From: Desulfovibrio sp. MES5
GTDB taxonomy: Bacteria; Desulfobacterota; Desulfovibrionia; Desulfovibrionales; Desulfovibrionaceae
Direction: 5' to 3'
NCBI RefSeq assembly: GCF_002237645.1
Contig: NZ_MJUZ01000008.1
Coordinates: 1-64,000, forward strand
Length of the DNA stretch: 64,000 bases
Shown here in pieces: positions 20,890-30,250 of this stretch; position 1 is the stretch's first letter; the number at the start of each line of letters is the position of its first letter. The notes beneath the pieces are model-generated. The model was not told where the DNA came from. It saw only the letters and a list, made by a program, of their open reading frames with translations, and searched no databases. The translations under genes were made by a program, and so were the position numbers.

Positions 20890-21621
20890 ATGCAGAATTT
20901 TGACCTTACACCAGAAAGAACTTCGGATACGGCTTTTGAACTTGTCAAAAAACGGCTCGGGCACAGTTTTGCCCGGCGGGAATTGCTGGAACTGGCCCTG
21001 ACGCACAGTTCGTGGGCCAATGAGTATGCTTGTGGTCAGGAGCACAATGAGCGGCAGGAATTTCTCGGTGATGCTGTGCTTGAGCTTTGCGTCTCGTGGG
21101 AGCTCTACAAGCGCTTTCCCACCGCGCGAGAAGGCGAGCTCACCAAGATGCGCTCAAACCTTGTAAGCGCCGTGAGCCTTGCTGAAAGAGCGCGCGACCT
21201 TGGCCTTGATGTCTTCCTCAAGCTGGGCAGAGGAGAAGAAAATCAGGGGGGGCGCAAGCGCGATGCCGTACTCAGCGATGCCCTGGAAGCTGTATTGGCG
21301 GCTGTTTATGAAGATGGCGGTTTTGTGGCGGCCCAAAAGGCCGTGGCGCGTATATTCGCCGAGCAGTGGCCCGACAGGGCCGGGGACGGAAAAGCCTCAA
21401 AAGACTATAAAACCCGGCTGCAGGAAGCCTCACAGCAGCGTTTCGGACAGGCGCCTCTGTATACGCGCCTGGCCAGTCACGGCCCCGAGCACTCCAAGGT
21501 TTTTGAAGTTTCTCTTCGTTTGCCTGACGGCAGCCAGTTTGTCGCAAGCGGCAGCAGCTGCAAAAAAGCTGAACAGCAAGCAGCGCGCGATGCGCTGAAA
21601 ACGCTCGGGCACACGGAATAA
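20890..21621 (+). CDS. rnc: Ribonuclease III
   Basis: NERQEFLGDAVLELCVSWELY signature and C-terminal dsRNA-binding domain. Confidence 0.93.
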   Translation: MQNFDLTPERTSDTAFELVKKRLGHSFARRELLELALTHSSWANEYACGQEHNERQEFLGDAVLELCVSWELYKRFPTAREGELTKMRSNLVSAVSLAERARDLGLDVFLKLGRGEENQGGRKRDAVLSDALEAVLAAVYEDGGFVAAQKAVARIFAEQWPDRAGDGKASKDYKTRLQEASQQRFGQAPLYTRLASHGPEHSKVFEVSLRLPDGSQFVASGSSCKKAEQQAARDALKTLGHTE

Positions 21622-21682
21622 GCCCTGCTGCGGCTGTGCGGGCAAAATCTATGGTTTGATGGGAGCGCCAGTTATTTGGCCT

Positions 21683-21707
21683 GGTCCGGGGGCACGGCCC
21701 CCGGACC
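21683..21707 (-). terminator. Hairpin downstream of flagellin
   Basis: GGTCCGGGGGC-acg-GCCCCCGGACC. Confidence 0.6.
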
Positions 21708-21747
21708 TCCCATATCTTTGGTCTTCCACAACCTAGGGCACGATGGC

Positions 21748-22653
21748 CTAGCCGCCGATGAGCTTCATGGCCATCTGCGGCAGCGAGTTCGCCTGCGAGA
21801 GCATGGCCACCGCAGACTGGCTCAGAATCTGGTTGCGCACAAACTGCGTCATTTCCGTGGCGACGTCCACGTCTGAAATGCGCGATTCGGCAGCCTGCAG
21901 GTTTTCCGCCTGAGTATTCAGGTTGGTAATGGTATTTTCCAGGCGGTTCTGCATGGCGCCCAGGTGAGCGCGGATCTTGTCCTTGGAAATAATGGCGTTG
22001 GTGATGGCGTCCAAAGCCTGCTGCGCGGCCTGCTGCGTGGAGACGGTGCCGCCATTGCGCAGGTTGCCGTTTTCATCAACGGCCTGGTTGCCGACGCCAA
22101 GGGCCGAGGCCGTGCTGGTGCCGATCTTGATGTAGTAATAGTCTTCGGCCGAGTCGTTGCCCGTGCCAAAGTGGATCTTCATCTTGCCCGTGGCCGTTAT
22201 GCCGCTGCCGTCATGAAGATCGCCGGACAGAGAGCCGTTGAGCAGATGTATGCCGTTAAAGTCAGTGGCATTGGCGATACGGGTGATTTCCGAGGCCATG
22301 GCCTGATATTCGGATTCGATCATCAGGCGCTGGGTGGAATCGTACGTGCCCGTGGCCGCCTGTTCGGCCAGTTCCTTCATGCGGGTGAGCTTTTCGTCAA
22401 TTACGCCCAGAGCGCCGTCAGCGGTCTGAATCATTGAGATGGCGTCGTTGGCGTTGCGCGCGCCCTGTTGCAAGGTGGCGATGTCAGCACGCTGCAGTTC
22501 GCGAATGGCCAGACCTGCGGCGTCGTCCGCAGCGCTGTTGACGCGCAAACCTGTTGAAAGGCGCTGTACCGACTTGCTCAACTGGGAATAGTGAGCATTC
22601 AAATTTCTGGCCGTGTTTGCGGCCATCATGTTGTGGTTAATAACCAAAGACAT
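21748..22653 (-). CDS. Flagellin
   Basis: MSLVINHNMMAANTARNLNAHYSQLSKSVQRLSTGLRVNSAADDAAGLAIRE and C-terminal NQILSQSAVAMLSQANSLPQMAMKLIGG. Confidence 0.95.
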   Translation of the reverse strand: MSLVINHNMMAANTARNLNAHYSQLSKSVQRLSTGLRVNSAADDAAGLAIRELQRADIATLQQGARNANDAISMIQTADGALGVIDEKLTRMKELAEQAATGTYDSTQRLMIESEYQAMASEITRIANATDFNGIHLLNGSLSGDLHDGSGITATGKMKIHFGTGNDSAEDYYYIKIGTSTASALGVGNQAVDENGNLRNGGTVSTQQAAQQALDAITNAIISKDKIRAHLGAMQNRLENTITNLNTQAENLQAAESRISDVDVATEMTQFVRNQILSQSAVAMLSQANSLPQMAMKLIGG

Positions 22654-22691
22654 GGGGCACCTCCTGGTGGTTGCTAAGCTGCTGGGCATTT

Positions 22692-22707
22692 TGCAATCTA
22701 TGTGCCA
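22692..22707 (-). promoter_or_regulatory. Sigma-54 (-24/-12) promoter upstream of flagellin
   Basis: Minus strand TGGCAC-ATAGA-TTGCA, matches TGGCAC-N5-TTGC with correct GG-to-GC spacing, about 39 nt before the ATG. Confidence 0.85.
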
Positions 22708-24423
22708 TAAAAAAATATTTTTTTATATCAGTATGTTGTGCGCTTGATTTGCCCCTGGGAATTTTTTTCCGCCCTTTGGTGCGAAAATTTTGACGCTCTG
22801 GAGCGGGAAATGAAGCGGTGAACGGCAGATTGCGACCGTTGCGGCAACAACATTTTTTTAACGCAGTCACGCTACACGGCTGGAGAAGCCAAGGCGTCCG
22901 GTCCGGGTTCTTTGCTGGTGAGTATGCCCAGGCTCGTGCATCAGGTGCGGCCCAGGACGGGCTGGGGGCGTGATGGGGGCAGAACTAGGCACAGGTGCTC
23001 GCGCCCTCAGCTAACAGTGTATCCAGATAGCCTCGTGTCCATGTAACGGAGGCGTGGCTATAGCTTTGACACGTTTCGCCACGCATCCAAGCGAGCGGGC
23101 GGGGCGGTGCCGCCTGCAAAAAGCTTGGGCCGCAAATAGCCATCTATAATAGATACGCGAAGCCAAGTGGAGGCAGGGGAACCTCCGCACAGGCTTTCTG
23201 AAGACGTTCCGCAGTGATGGTACGCCGTTTGCCCAAGCATTCACGCGTAATGGGTTCAGGCGGTGACCGGAAGGGCTTTGCCTGTCTGTCGGCTTTCATC
23301 ATGACCGCGCTGTAAGGCAGAATGAGGAGCGACACGGCTTGCTTGCTGCAAGCTCTGCCGCCACCGGCAACTTTCAGGGCCTCGTCATCCCCCTGCTGTG
23401 ATAGCGCATGAGCGATGAGACGTTTTGTTCCATTGCCTCACCACAGCTTCCCGATTCACAACAGACAAAGCGCCAGCGCCGAGCGGCAACGCTCCTGAGC
23501 CGGACAGACAAAACTCCTGTGGCGGGCAGGCAGCGCTTTTATGGAGCTGCGTCGATCATATCGCCAGCACGGCTTTGTCTGCGCGGTTTAGGGCGTTTGT
23601 TTGTAAAAACTGTTTGTCCCTCAGTCCCTCAGTCCGGCAGTCTACCAGCACGACAGCGGATCAGTCAGTTGCGCGGGCAGGGCGCATGACGCTTCTTCAC
23701 GCCTGGGGCATCACGCAAGGTTTCGTAATGGCAAGCGCTGCCGTGAACAATCGTTCAGACTTTACAAGCGCCACAGAGCCAGACGTCGTCAGGCAACGCA
23801 CGCAGATCTGTATATAAATTGATCATAAAAACATGTAGTTAAAATGTTATAAACGTTTTTGCGCGATGTGCGCACTGTTTGCTGACGCGCACAAGTTGCT
23901 TAGCGCATATACAAGACTGATATGTGGAGCACAGAGATATTCATGCAGATGGGTTTTGCAAAAGCCGTGGCCTTTCATTGCTTACTCCTGGTTGCATTTG
24001 TCATGCTGAATGAAAAAATGAATGGCTGGTGGTTTTGTTGTGGGATAAATGCGAAAGACAGCTTTTTTTATTAGCGATTAGATAAAATGGGCGTGACAGG
24101 CATTAATTGTGGCGCTCACTGCCGCATGTTCTTTTTTGCGCGTAGGGTGCATTTTTGCGACATCCTGTCCTGGATTTTTTAAATCATCAAATGGATTGGA
24201 TAGTTGCTGCAATTTTGTAAAATACACAGTTTTGCCCGAAAAATGGCAGTCGTGAGAGGCTTAAGCACATGAGAATTCGGTTATAAGTACGCATTGTTAA
24301 ACTTTGAACTTGTACTTGACAATCTTGATCAGACAGGTAACTTTACGCAGGGTGTCGCAGCATTTTTGTAAGGCGGCACCTTTTGGTCTTGGTATTCCTC
24401 ATTAGATGCTGCGGCAAATTTTG

Positions 24424-24470
24424 CCTTTTTTGCGCGATAGTGCCAGTTGGTACAAGCTCGCAAAAAGGGC
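24424..24470. promoter_or_regulatory. Imperfect inverted repeat upstream of YeiH-family transporter
   Basis: CCTTTTTTGCGCGA ... TCGCAAAAAGGGC about 60-100 nt before the start codon. Confidence 0.4.
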
Positions 24471-24529
24471 ATTAGGTATCTGTGAGGAAGGTGTGTCAGT
24501 GATTACTTGCATCATTCGCATGGAGGACT

Positions 24530-25978
24530 ATGGGTATGGCATCACCAAAGGCAGCATTTAACGAAGATAAAGTAGCTCTGCTTATAGGCTGCCTTGTCTT
24601 TGTTTTAGCGCTCGGAAAAATGGTTGGCCTGGACATTATGGGCTGGGTCGTGGGCGTTGGCATGTGGGTCGACAACCCGCTTAACGCTTGGAAGGCCGCA
24701 ACCTGGAAGTGGCTTCCCGGTTGGGCCTCGCTGTTGGTAAGTTATGCGGTCATTACCGCTCTGATGGCTATGGGCATCAAGCTTATCAAGGGCAATGTGG
24801 CCAACTTCGTGCGTGGCTTCACCATCATCTTCTTTATTGCCATCGCGTGCTACACGCTTGGGGCCAATGCCTACATTGCGGCCAACCCCACGCAGCTGGC
24901 CAAGCAGGGCATTCCCTGGGCGCTGGGCCTCAGCACGGAAGCTGGCCTGATCGTGGCTCTTGTCGTGGGTATTCTTGTGGGCAACATTACCCCCAAGTTT
25001 GCCGAGAGCCTGCGCGAAGCCTGCCGCCCCGAACTTTTTGTTAAAATCGCCATCGTCATCATGGGCGCCGAACTGGGCGTGAAAGCCGCTGATGCCGCCG
25101 GTTTTGCCGGTCACATAATTTTCCGCGGTCTTTGCGCCATTGTTGAAGCGTATCTGCTTTACTGGTGCGTCGTTTACTACGTTGCCCGCAGATACTTCAA
25201 GTTCAATAAAGAGTGGGCTGCTCCTCTTGCCTCCGGCATCTCCATCTGCGGCGTTTCTGCGGCCATCGCCACGGGCGGCGCCATCCGCGCCCGGCCTGTG
25301 GTGCCCATCATGGTTTCTTCGCTGGTCGTGGTGTTCACCTGCATCGAAATGCTCGTGCTGCCTTTTGTGGCGCAGCACTTCCTTTCCACCGAGCCTCTGG
25401 TGGCCGGCGCCTGGATGGGCCTTGCCGTCAAGTCTGACGGCGGCGCCATTGCCAGCGGCGCCATCACCGAATCCCTCATTCTCGCCAAGATGGCTGGTCA
25501 GGGCATCAACTGGGAACCGGGCTGGATCGTGATGGTTACCACCACCGTCAAAATCTTCATTGACGTGTTCATCGGCGTGTGGGCTCTGGTGCTCGCATAC
25601 GTGTGGACCGCCAAGTTCGACAAGACCCGTGGCGAACGCACCATGACCTGGGGCGACGTTATGGACCGCTTCCCCCGCTTCGTGTTGGGGTACATCGCGA
25701 CCTTCCTGATCCTGTTGCTCATGTGCCTGTCCTCGCCCGAACTGCACAAGCTCGGCAAGAGCCTGTCCGGCACCATCAACGGATTCCGTGTGCTGTTCTT
25801 CCTCATGACCTTCTTCACCATTGGTGTTGTGTCCAACTTCCGCAAGCTGCGTGAAGAAGGCATTGGTCGTCTGGCTGTTGTGTATGTGGTGTGCCTGTTC
25901 GGCTTCATCATCTGGGTGGGCCTGTTCATTTCCTACGCCTTCTTCCACGGCATGACCCCGCCTGTTATCGGCGGCTAG
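24530..25978 (+). CDS. YeiH/UPF0324-type putative sulfate exporter family transporter
   Basis: GISICGVSAAIATGGAIRA, AGAWMGLAVKSDGGAIASGAI motifs characteristic of the family; many TM segments. Confidence 0.8.
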   Translation: MGMASPKAAFNEDKVALLIGCLVFVLALGKMVGLDIMGWVVGVGMWVDNPLNAWKAATWKWLPGWASLLVSYAVITALMAMGIKLIKGNVANFVRGFTIIFFIAIACYTLGANAYIAANPTQLAKQGIPWALGLSTEAGLIVALVVGILVGNITPKFAESLREACRPELFVKIAIVIMGAELGVKAADAAGFAGHIIFRGLCAIVEAYLLYWCVVYYVARRYFKFNKEWAAPLASGISICGVSAAIATGGAIRARPVVPIMVSSLVVVFTCIEMLVLPFVAQHFLSTEPLVAGAWMGLAVKSDGGAIASGAITESLILAKMAGQGINWEPGWIVMVTTTVKIFIDVFIGVWALVLAYVWTAKFDKTRGERTMTWGDVMDRFPRFVLGYIATFLILLLMCLSSPELHKLGKSLSGTINGFRVLFFLMTFFTIGVVSNFRKLREEGIGRLAVVYVVCLFGFIIWVGLFISYAFFHGMTPPVIGG

Positions 25979-25995
25979 CATATACGGAGTGAGAT

Positions 25996-26160
25996 ATGGA
26001 AAATAGCAATGAAGTAAAACTCCATGAAGAAATTGAAAAAATGGAGTATGAGCCCCTGGACCCCGTAGAAATGAAGCTCATCAAGGGCGGCGTGGGTCTT
26101 GGCATCTTTCTGCTGGTGGTTCTGTTTGTCATCAGCAAGTTTGTAATGACCACGCACTAG
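25996..26160 (+). CDS. 54-aa single-TM small protein immediately downstream of the transporter (not in ORF track)
   Basis: MENSNEVKLHEEIEKMEYEPLDPVEMKLIKGGVGLGIFLLVVLFVISKFVMTTH*; starts 17 nt after transporter stop; GGAG Shine-Dalgarno. Confidence 0.7.
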   Translation: MENSNEVKLHEEIEKMEYEPLDPVEMKLIKGGVGLGIFLLVVLFVISKFVMTTH

Positions 26161-26186
26161 GCACTGCCATCGCGTAATGCACAACA

Positions 26187-26214
26187 CACCGGGAAGAGCC
26201 AGCTCTTCCCGGTG
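26187..26214 (+). terminator. Hairpin after transporter/small ORF
   Basis: CACCGGGAAGAGC-ca-GCTCTTCCCGGTG. Confidence 0.65.
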
Positions 26215-26236
26215 TTCGCGTTAATAAGGATCTGTT

Positions 26237-26467
26237 ATGCCGCGCTATCATCTGCGCTTTATGAAGGGGCCCAATTACACGCTTAATCTCGAATATGAAG
26301 CTGTGGTTGAAGCGCCTTCCTTTCAAGAAGCACTGGCCCCGCATACTGACTGGCCCATAACTGAAAGTTACGACCACGCCACGGCCACTGCCTGGAATCC
26401 CGGTACCTGCGTGTATTATCAGGAAATGTGGGAAGCTGCGCTCTTGCCGGAGAATACGCCGGAATGA
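26237..26467 (+). CDS. Hypothetical protein (76 aa), translationally coupled to DUF523 gene
   Basis: Intact ORF, 4-nt overlap with next gene. Confidence 0.55.
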   Translation: MPRYHLRFMKGPNYTLNLEYEAVVEAPSFQEALAPHTDWPITESYDHATATAWNPGTCVYYQEMWEAALLPENTPE

Positions 26468-26907
26468 CGCGCCCACGCTATATCGTCAGCGCTTGCCTCG
26501 CTGGAATTGCCTGCCGGTATGATGGCCGCGCCAACGCGTGCGCTGCTGTCGTGCAGATGGTGGCAGAGGGCAGGGCGGTTGCGGCCTGCCCGGAGTGCCT
26601 CGGTGGATTGCCTACGCCCCGTATGCCGAGCGAAATTGCGCACGGCAAGGTTATGACCAGGGACGGGCATGACGTAACCCGGTTCTTCAAGCTTGGGGCA
26701 CAGGCTGCTACCGATCTCGCCAGACAACAGGGCTGTACTGCCGCCATACTGAAAAGTCGTTCGCCTTCCTGCGGATATGGGCAGGTTTATGACGGCACCT
26801 TCAGCAAAGGTCTGTGTGAAGGGGACGGAATATGGGCCGCACAATTGCGTCAGGCGGGATTTGCCCTGTTCAGCGAAGAGTGTTTGCCGCCGGAAGAGCA
26901 GGGGTAG
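26464..26907 (+). CDS. DUF523 family protein (TudS-like candidate Fe-S thiouracil desulfidase)
   Basis: VSACLAGIACRYDGR, ACPECLGGLPTPR, ILKSRSPSCGYGQVYDGTFSK motifs. Confidence 0.8.
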   Translation: MTRPRYIVSACLAGIACRYDGRANACAAVVQMVAEGRAVAACPECLGGLPTPRMPSEIAHGKVMTRDGHDVTRFFKLGAQAATDLARQQGCTAAILKSRSPSCGYGQVYDGTFSKGLCEGDGIWAAQLRQAGFALFSEECLPPEEQG

Positions 26908-26984
26908 AAAAAAAAGTAATTCAGAAACTGCGCAGGTACATCAGCATTCCTGATTGGTGACGAAACAGCAGTTTTTTATGAATA

Positions 26985-27027
26985 AAAGCCCGGATCAGCG
27001 CAGTGTCGCCGATCCGGGCTTTTTTGT
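26985..27027. terminator. Intrinsic terminator between convergent genes
   Basis: AAGCCCGGATC-loop-GATCCGGGCTTTTTT. Confidence 0.8.
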
Positions 27028-27043
27028 GAAAATGGGCTAATCG

Positions 27044-27529
27044 TCAGATTTTTTCAGCGCAAATGCCTTGAAGGGCCAACTCTGCTACAACTTTTTCACA
27101 GAATTCCGGCAGCTTGGCTTGAATCTCGGACGTGAGGTTCAAGCCCATACTTTTGTAGTCGAGAGGCTGTATGCCGAAAACCACAGCGTTGGGGCGATGG
27201 CCCGCCAATTCGCAGGTCGCCAGGGTGTCCAGCAGGTCGGTCTGGTGCATTGAGTCCCTGAAGCTCAGGCTCTGACGCAAATTTTCACCTTCAAGCCTGT
27301 AGATGGTACCTGGCTCCTTGGGGCCGAGCACGACATCCAGCACGACCAGTAAATCGCAGTCCATCAGCTCGCTCATGAGCATGAGCCCCTGCGTGCCGCC
27401 ATCCATAAGGGTCACGTTGTCAGGCCAGCGATAGTGCGCTTCAAGATATGCTGCGGCGCGTACGCCAAAGCCTTCGTCAGTCAACAGGATATTGCCTACC
27501 CCAAGGATAAGCACTTTCTGCTCGCTCAT
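27044..27529 (-). CDS. Hydrogenase maturation protease (HyaD/HupD family)
   Basis: LILGVGNILLTDEGFGVRAAAYLE; follows [NiFe] hydrogenase genes. Confidence 0.9.
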   Translation of the reverse strand: MSEQKVLILGVGNILLTDEGFGVRAAAYLEAHYRWPDNVTLMDGGTQGLMLMSELMDCDLLVVLDVVLGPKEPGTIYRLEGENLRQSLSFRDSMHQTDLLDTLATCELAGHRPNAVVFGIQPLDYKSMGLNLTSEIQAKLPEFCEKVVAELALQGICAEKI

Positions 27530-27554
27530 GTGTCAGCTCGTTTGCTTGAAGAGA

Positions 27555-27586
27555 AAAAGGGCGGGGGATTTGGCCCCCGCCCTTTT
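27555..27586 (-). terminator. Intrinsic terminator/attenuator between hydrogenase large subunit and maturation protease
   Basis: Minus strand GGGCGGGGG-ccaaat-CCCCCGCCCTTTTTC. Confidence 0.8.
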
Positions 27587-27605
27587 GCGTCATGATTATT
27601 GTAAC

Positions 27606-29282
27606 TTACAGGACCTTGAACTCATTGACTTCGTTGGTTTCGCCGTCAATGACATGCACCGAGCAGGCGATGCAGGGGTCGAAGGAGTGGATGGTGCGCA
27701 GAATTTCCACCGGGCGCTTGGGGTCGGCCACGGGCGTTCCCACAAGGGCTGTTTCGGCGGCGCTGGGCACGTCCTTGTCATCCCGCGGTCCCAGGTTCCA
27801 GGTGGTGGGCACCACAAGCTGGAAGTTGTCGATCTTGCTGTCCTTGATGGTCATCCAATGCGACAAACCGCCACGGGGCGCGTCCACAAAGCCCACGCCG
27901 CGACCGGAGACCGGCACGGTGTAGTTTTCAACGATCTGCTTGTCCTTGCCGATGTTGTTTTCGTACTCGTTGAGCCAGTTTTCCATCTGCTGGGCGATAA
28001 CCAGGGTCTGGATACCGCGAGCGGCAGTACGGCCAAGGGTGGAGAACAGGGCTTCGGGGCCCACGTTCAGCTTGGCAAGTACGGCATCAATGGTGGGCTT
28101 GATGGTCTTGTGGTTGTGACCATAGGCAACGAGCATCTGGGCAAGGGGGCCGGTTTCCACGGCATGGTTGTCGTAGCGCGGAGCCTTGTTCCAGGAGTAC
28201 TTGGCCTTGTCGCCCATAAAGGTGAAGTGCGGATTGGTCTCACCGTTATAGGGCTCGCGGGCCTGACCTTCGTACCAGCTGTGCTTGACCTGCTCGTTGA
28301 TCTTGCTGGGATCAAAGGGCTGTACGGAGCCGACCTTGCGGTCATAGATGACGCCGGGCTTGTACCAGCGGCTGTTGAGGTCGCGTTCGCCGCCGACAGC
28401 GGGGAATTCGCCGAAAGCCATGAAGTTGCTGGTGCCGCCGATGCCGGCCCAGTCCTTGTAGTAGCTGGCCACAAGCAGCAGGTCGGGAATGTAAACTTCT
28501 TCAATGAACGCGCGGGACTTGGCGTAAATGTCGCGGAATTCCTTGATGCGTTTGGGGGTCAGGGCATCGTAACAGGTCACGCCGCCAGCCACAGTAAACT
28601 GGGTGTGCGGGTTTTTGGCGCCGAAAACGGCCATGCCCTTGGCCACTTCAACCTGCGCGCGCAGGGCCTGCAGATAGTGGGCCGTGCATACGAGGTTGGC
28701 TTCGGGGTCCATGTAATAACCCTGATGCCCGCCAAGGAAGTAGGCGTTGGTGAAGGGGCCGAGCTGGCCGCTGTTCACGAAGGTCTTCAGCTTGGCCTGC
28801 ACGGCGGCAAAGTCTTCAGCCGTGGCCTTGCGGGGCGAAATGGAAGAAGCCAGCTTGGCGGCTTTGGCCGGGTCAGCCTGAAGGGCGTTGGCGACATCCA
28901 CAAAGTCCAGGGCATGCAGGTGATAGAAATGCACCAGATGGTCATGCATGAACTGGTTGGCAAGCACGAGGTTGCGGATATAGGTGGCGTTGGCCGGAAT
29001 GGGCTTGTTGATGGCGTCTTCAAGGCAGCGCGTGGAAGCCAGGGCGTGGGTGTACGTACAGACGCCACAGGTGCGCTGGGTGAAATGCTGCGCGTCACGC
29101 GGATCGCGTCCCTTGAGGATGGTTTCAAGACCACGGAAAAGGGTGGCGCTGCTGCGGGCTTCCTTGATTTTGCCGCCTTCAACTTCAACTTCAATGCGCA
29201 GATGCCCTTCGATACGGGTCAACGGGTCCACAACAATGGGGCCAGTGTAGCTGCTCTGGGGCGTTTTGGTGACTTGGCTCAT
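27606..29282 (-). CDS. hynA: [NiFe] hydrogenase large subunit
   Basis: RTCGVCTYTHALAS and DPCIACSVH (Ni ligands), C-terminal extension VIDGETNEVNEFKVL for protease cleavage. Confidence 0.95.
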   Translation of the reverse strand: MSQVTKTPQSSYTGPIVVDPLTRIEGHLRIEVEVEGGKIKEARSSATLFRGLETILKGRDPRDAQHFTQRTCGVCTYTHALASTRCLEDAINKPIPANATYIRNLVLANQFMHDHLVHFYHLHALDFVDVANALQADPAKAAKLASSISPRKATAEDFAAVQAKLKTFVNSGQLGPFTNAYFLGGHQGYYMDPEANLVCTAHYLQALRAQVEVAKGMAVFGAKNPHTQFTVAGGVTCYDALTPKRIKEFRDIYAKSRAFIEEVYIPDLLLVASYYKDWAGIGGTSNFMAFGEFPAVGGERDLNSRWYKPGVIYDRKVGSVQPFDPSKINEQVKHSWYEGQAREPYNGETNPHFTFMGDKAKYSWNKAPRYDNHAVETGPLAQMLVAYGHNHKTIKPTIDAVLAKLNVGPEALFSTLGRTAARGIQTLVIAQQMENWLNEYENNIGKDKQIVENYTVPVSGRGVGFVDAPRGGLSHWMTIKDSKIDNFQLVVPTTWNLGPRDDKDVPSAAETALVGTPVADPKRPVEILRTIHSFDPCIACSVHVIDGETNEVNEFKVL

Positions 29283-29293
29283 TTTTTATCCCC

Positions 29294-30250
29294 TTAGTTC
29301 TGGTAGAACGGCGTCATATCGTCCCAGAAATTGGGCTCGCTGCAACCAATGCAGGGGTGCCCCGCGCCTACAGGCCAGTTGGTCTCGTTGAAAAGAACCT
29401 TGGGACAGTTGTTATAGGTCTCCGGTCCTTTGCAGCCCACATCATACAGGCACCAGCCCTTGCGCGCTTCTTCCGAGTTGAAGGAAGGCGCAAATTCGCC
29501 GGCGTCGAAATGTTTGCGGCGTTCGCAAAGGTCATGCACGGTCTGACCGAAGAACATGACGGGACGGCCCACTTCGTCAAGCTCAATCTTCTGGCCCTTA
29601 AGGAAGGCCACGAGGGCTCCAACCATATTGATGGGGTTGGGGGGACAGCCAGGCACGTTGATGGCCTTGATGCCAATGCTGCCGTAGCAGTCATTGACGC
29701 CCTTGGCGCCGGTGGGATTGGGCTTGGCGGCCTGGATGCCGCCGTAGCAGGCACAGGTGCCCACGCTGACCACGGCCTTGGCCTTGGGCAGAATGTCCTT
29801 GCAGATGTCATACATGGTGTGGCCGGCAATGTAGCCGTACTTGCCGTCCATGCCGGTGGGAATGGCGCCTTCGACAATACAGACAAAACCTTCAGGGCTG
29901 TTGACGGCGGCATGAAGCGCTTCTTCAGCGGCTTCGCCGGCGGCGGCCATAATGGTTTCGTGGTAATCAAGAGAAATGGTGTCGAGAATGAGAGTATCGA
30001 TGAAGGGTTGATAGGTGCGCAACAGCGCTTCAGAACAGCCCGTGCACTCTGCGCCGTGCAGATAGACTACCGAGGGGCGACGCCCGGTAAGAGCGGCGGC
30101 CACCTCAGAGGCGAAAGCCGGGCCCATGCCCATGGCTACGGCCACTGCTGTGCAGAATTTCATGAAATCGCGGCGGCTGATGCCCTGGCGCTCCAAACGC
30201 TCCAAACGCTCTTCTCCGCCTTCTTTGCCCAGACCCACGGCAATACGCAT
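29294..30250 (-). CDS. hynB: [NiFe] hydrogenase small subunit, Tat signal
   Basis: SRRDFMKFC Tat motif; [26 protein letters not shown]. Confidence 0.95.
   Translation of the reverse strand: MRIAVGLGKEGGEERLERLERQGISRRDFMKFCTAVAVAMGMGPAFASEVAAALTGRRPSVVYLHGAECTGCSEALLRTYQPFIDTLILDTISLDYHETIMAAAGEAAEEALHAAVNSPEGFVCIVEGAIPTGMDGKYGYIAGHTMYDICKDILPKAKAVVSVGTCACYGGIQAAKPNPTGAKGVNDCYGSIGIKAINVPGCPPNPINMVGALVAFLKGQKIELDEVGRPVMFFGQTVHDLCERRKHFDAGEFAPSFNSEEARKGWCLYDVGCKGPETYNNCPKVLFNETNWPVGAGHPCIGCSEPNFWDDMTPFYQN

Noticed and set aside
23000-23820. Several 60-130 aa ORFs downstream/upstream of flagellin, considered as a decayed transposase or prophage remnant
   Set aside because: No recognisable DDE, integrase or phage motif; cannot be supported from sequence alone.
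23943-24074. 43-aa ORF MQMGFAKAVAFHCLLLVAFVMLNEKMNGWWFCCGINAKDSFFY
   Set aside because: No convincing Shine-Dalgarno and lies in AT-rich regulatory-looking DNA; likely chance.
24605-25981. 458-aa minus-strand ORF opposite the YeiH-family transporter
   Set aside because: His/Gly-rich antisense shadow with no recognisable family.
27492-29297. 601-aa plus-strand ORF opposite the hydrogenase large subunit
   Set aside because: Antisense shadow of a clearly recognisable [NiFe] hydrogenase gene.
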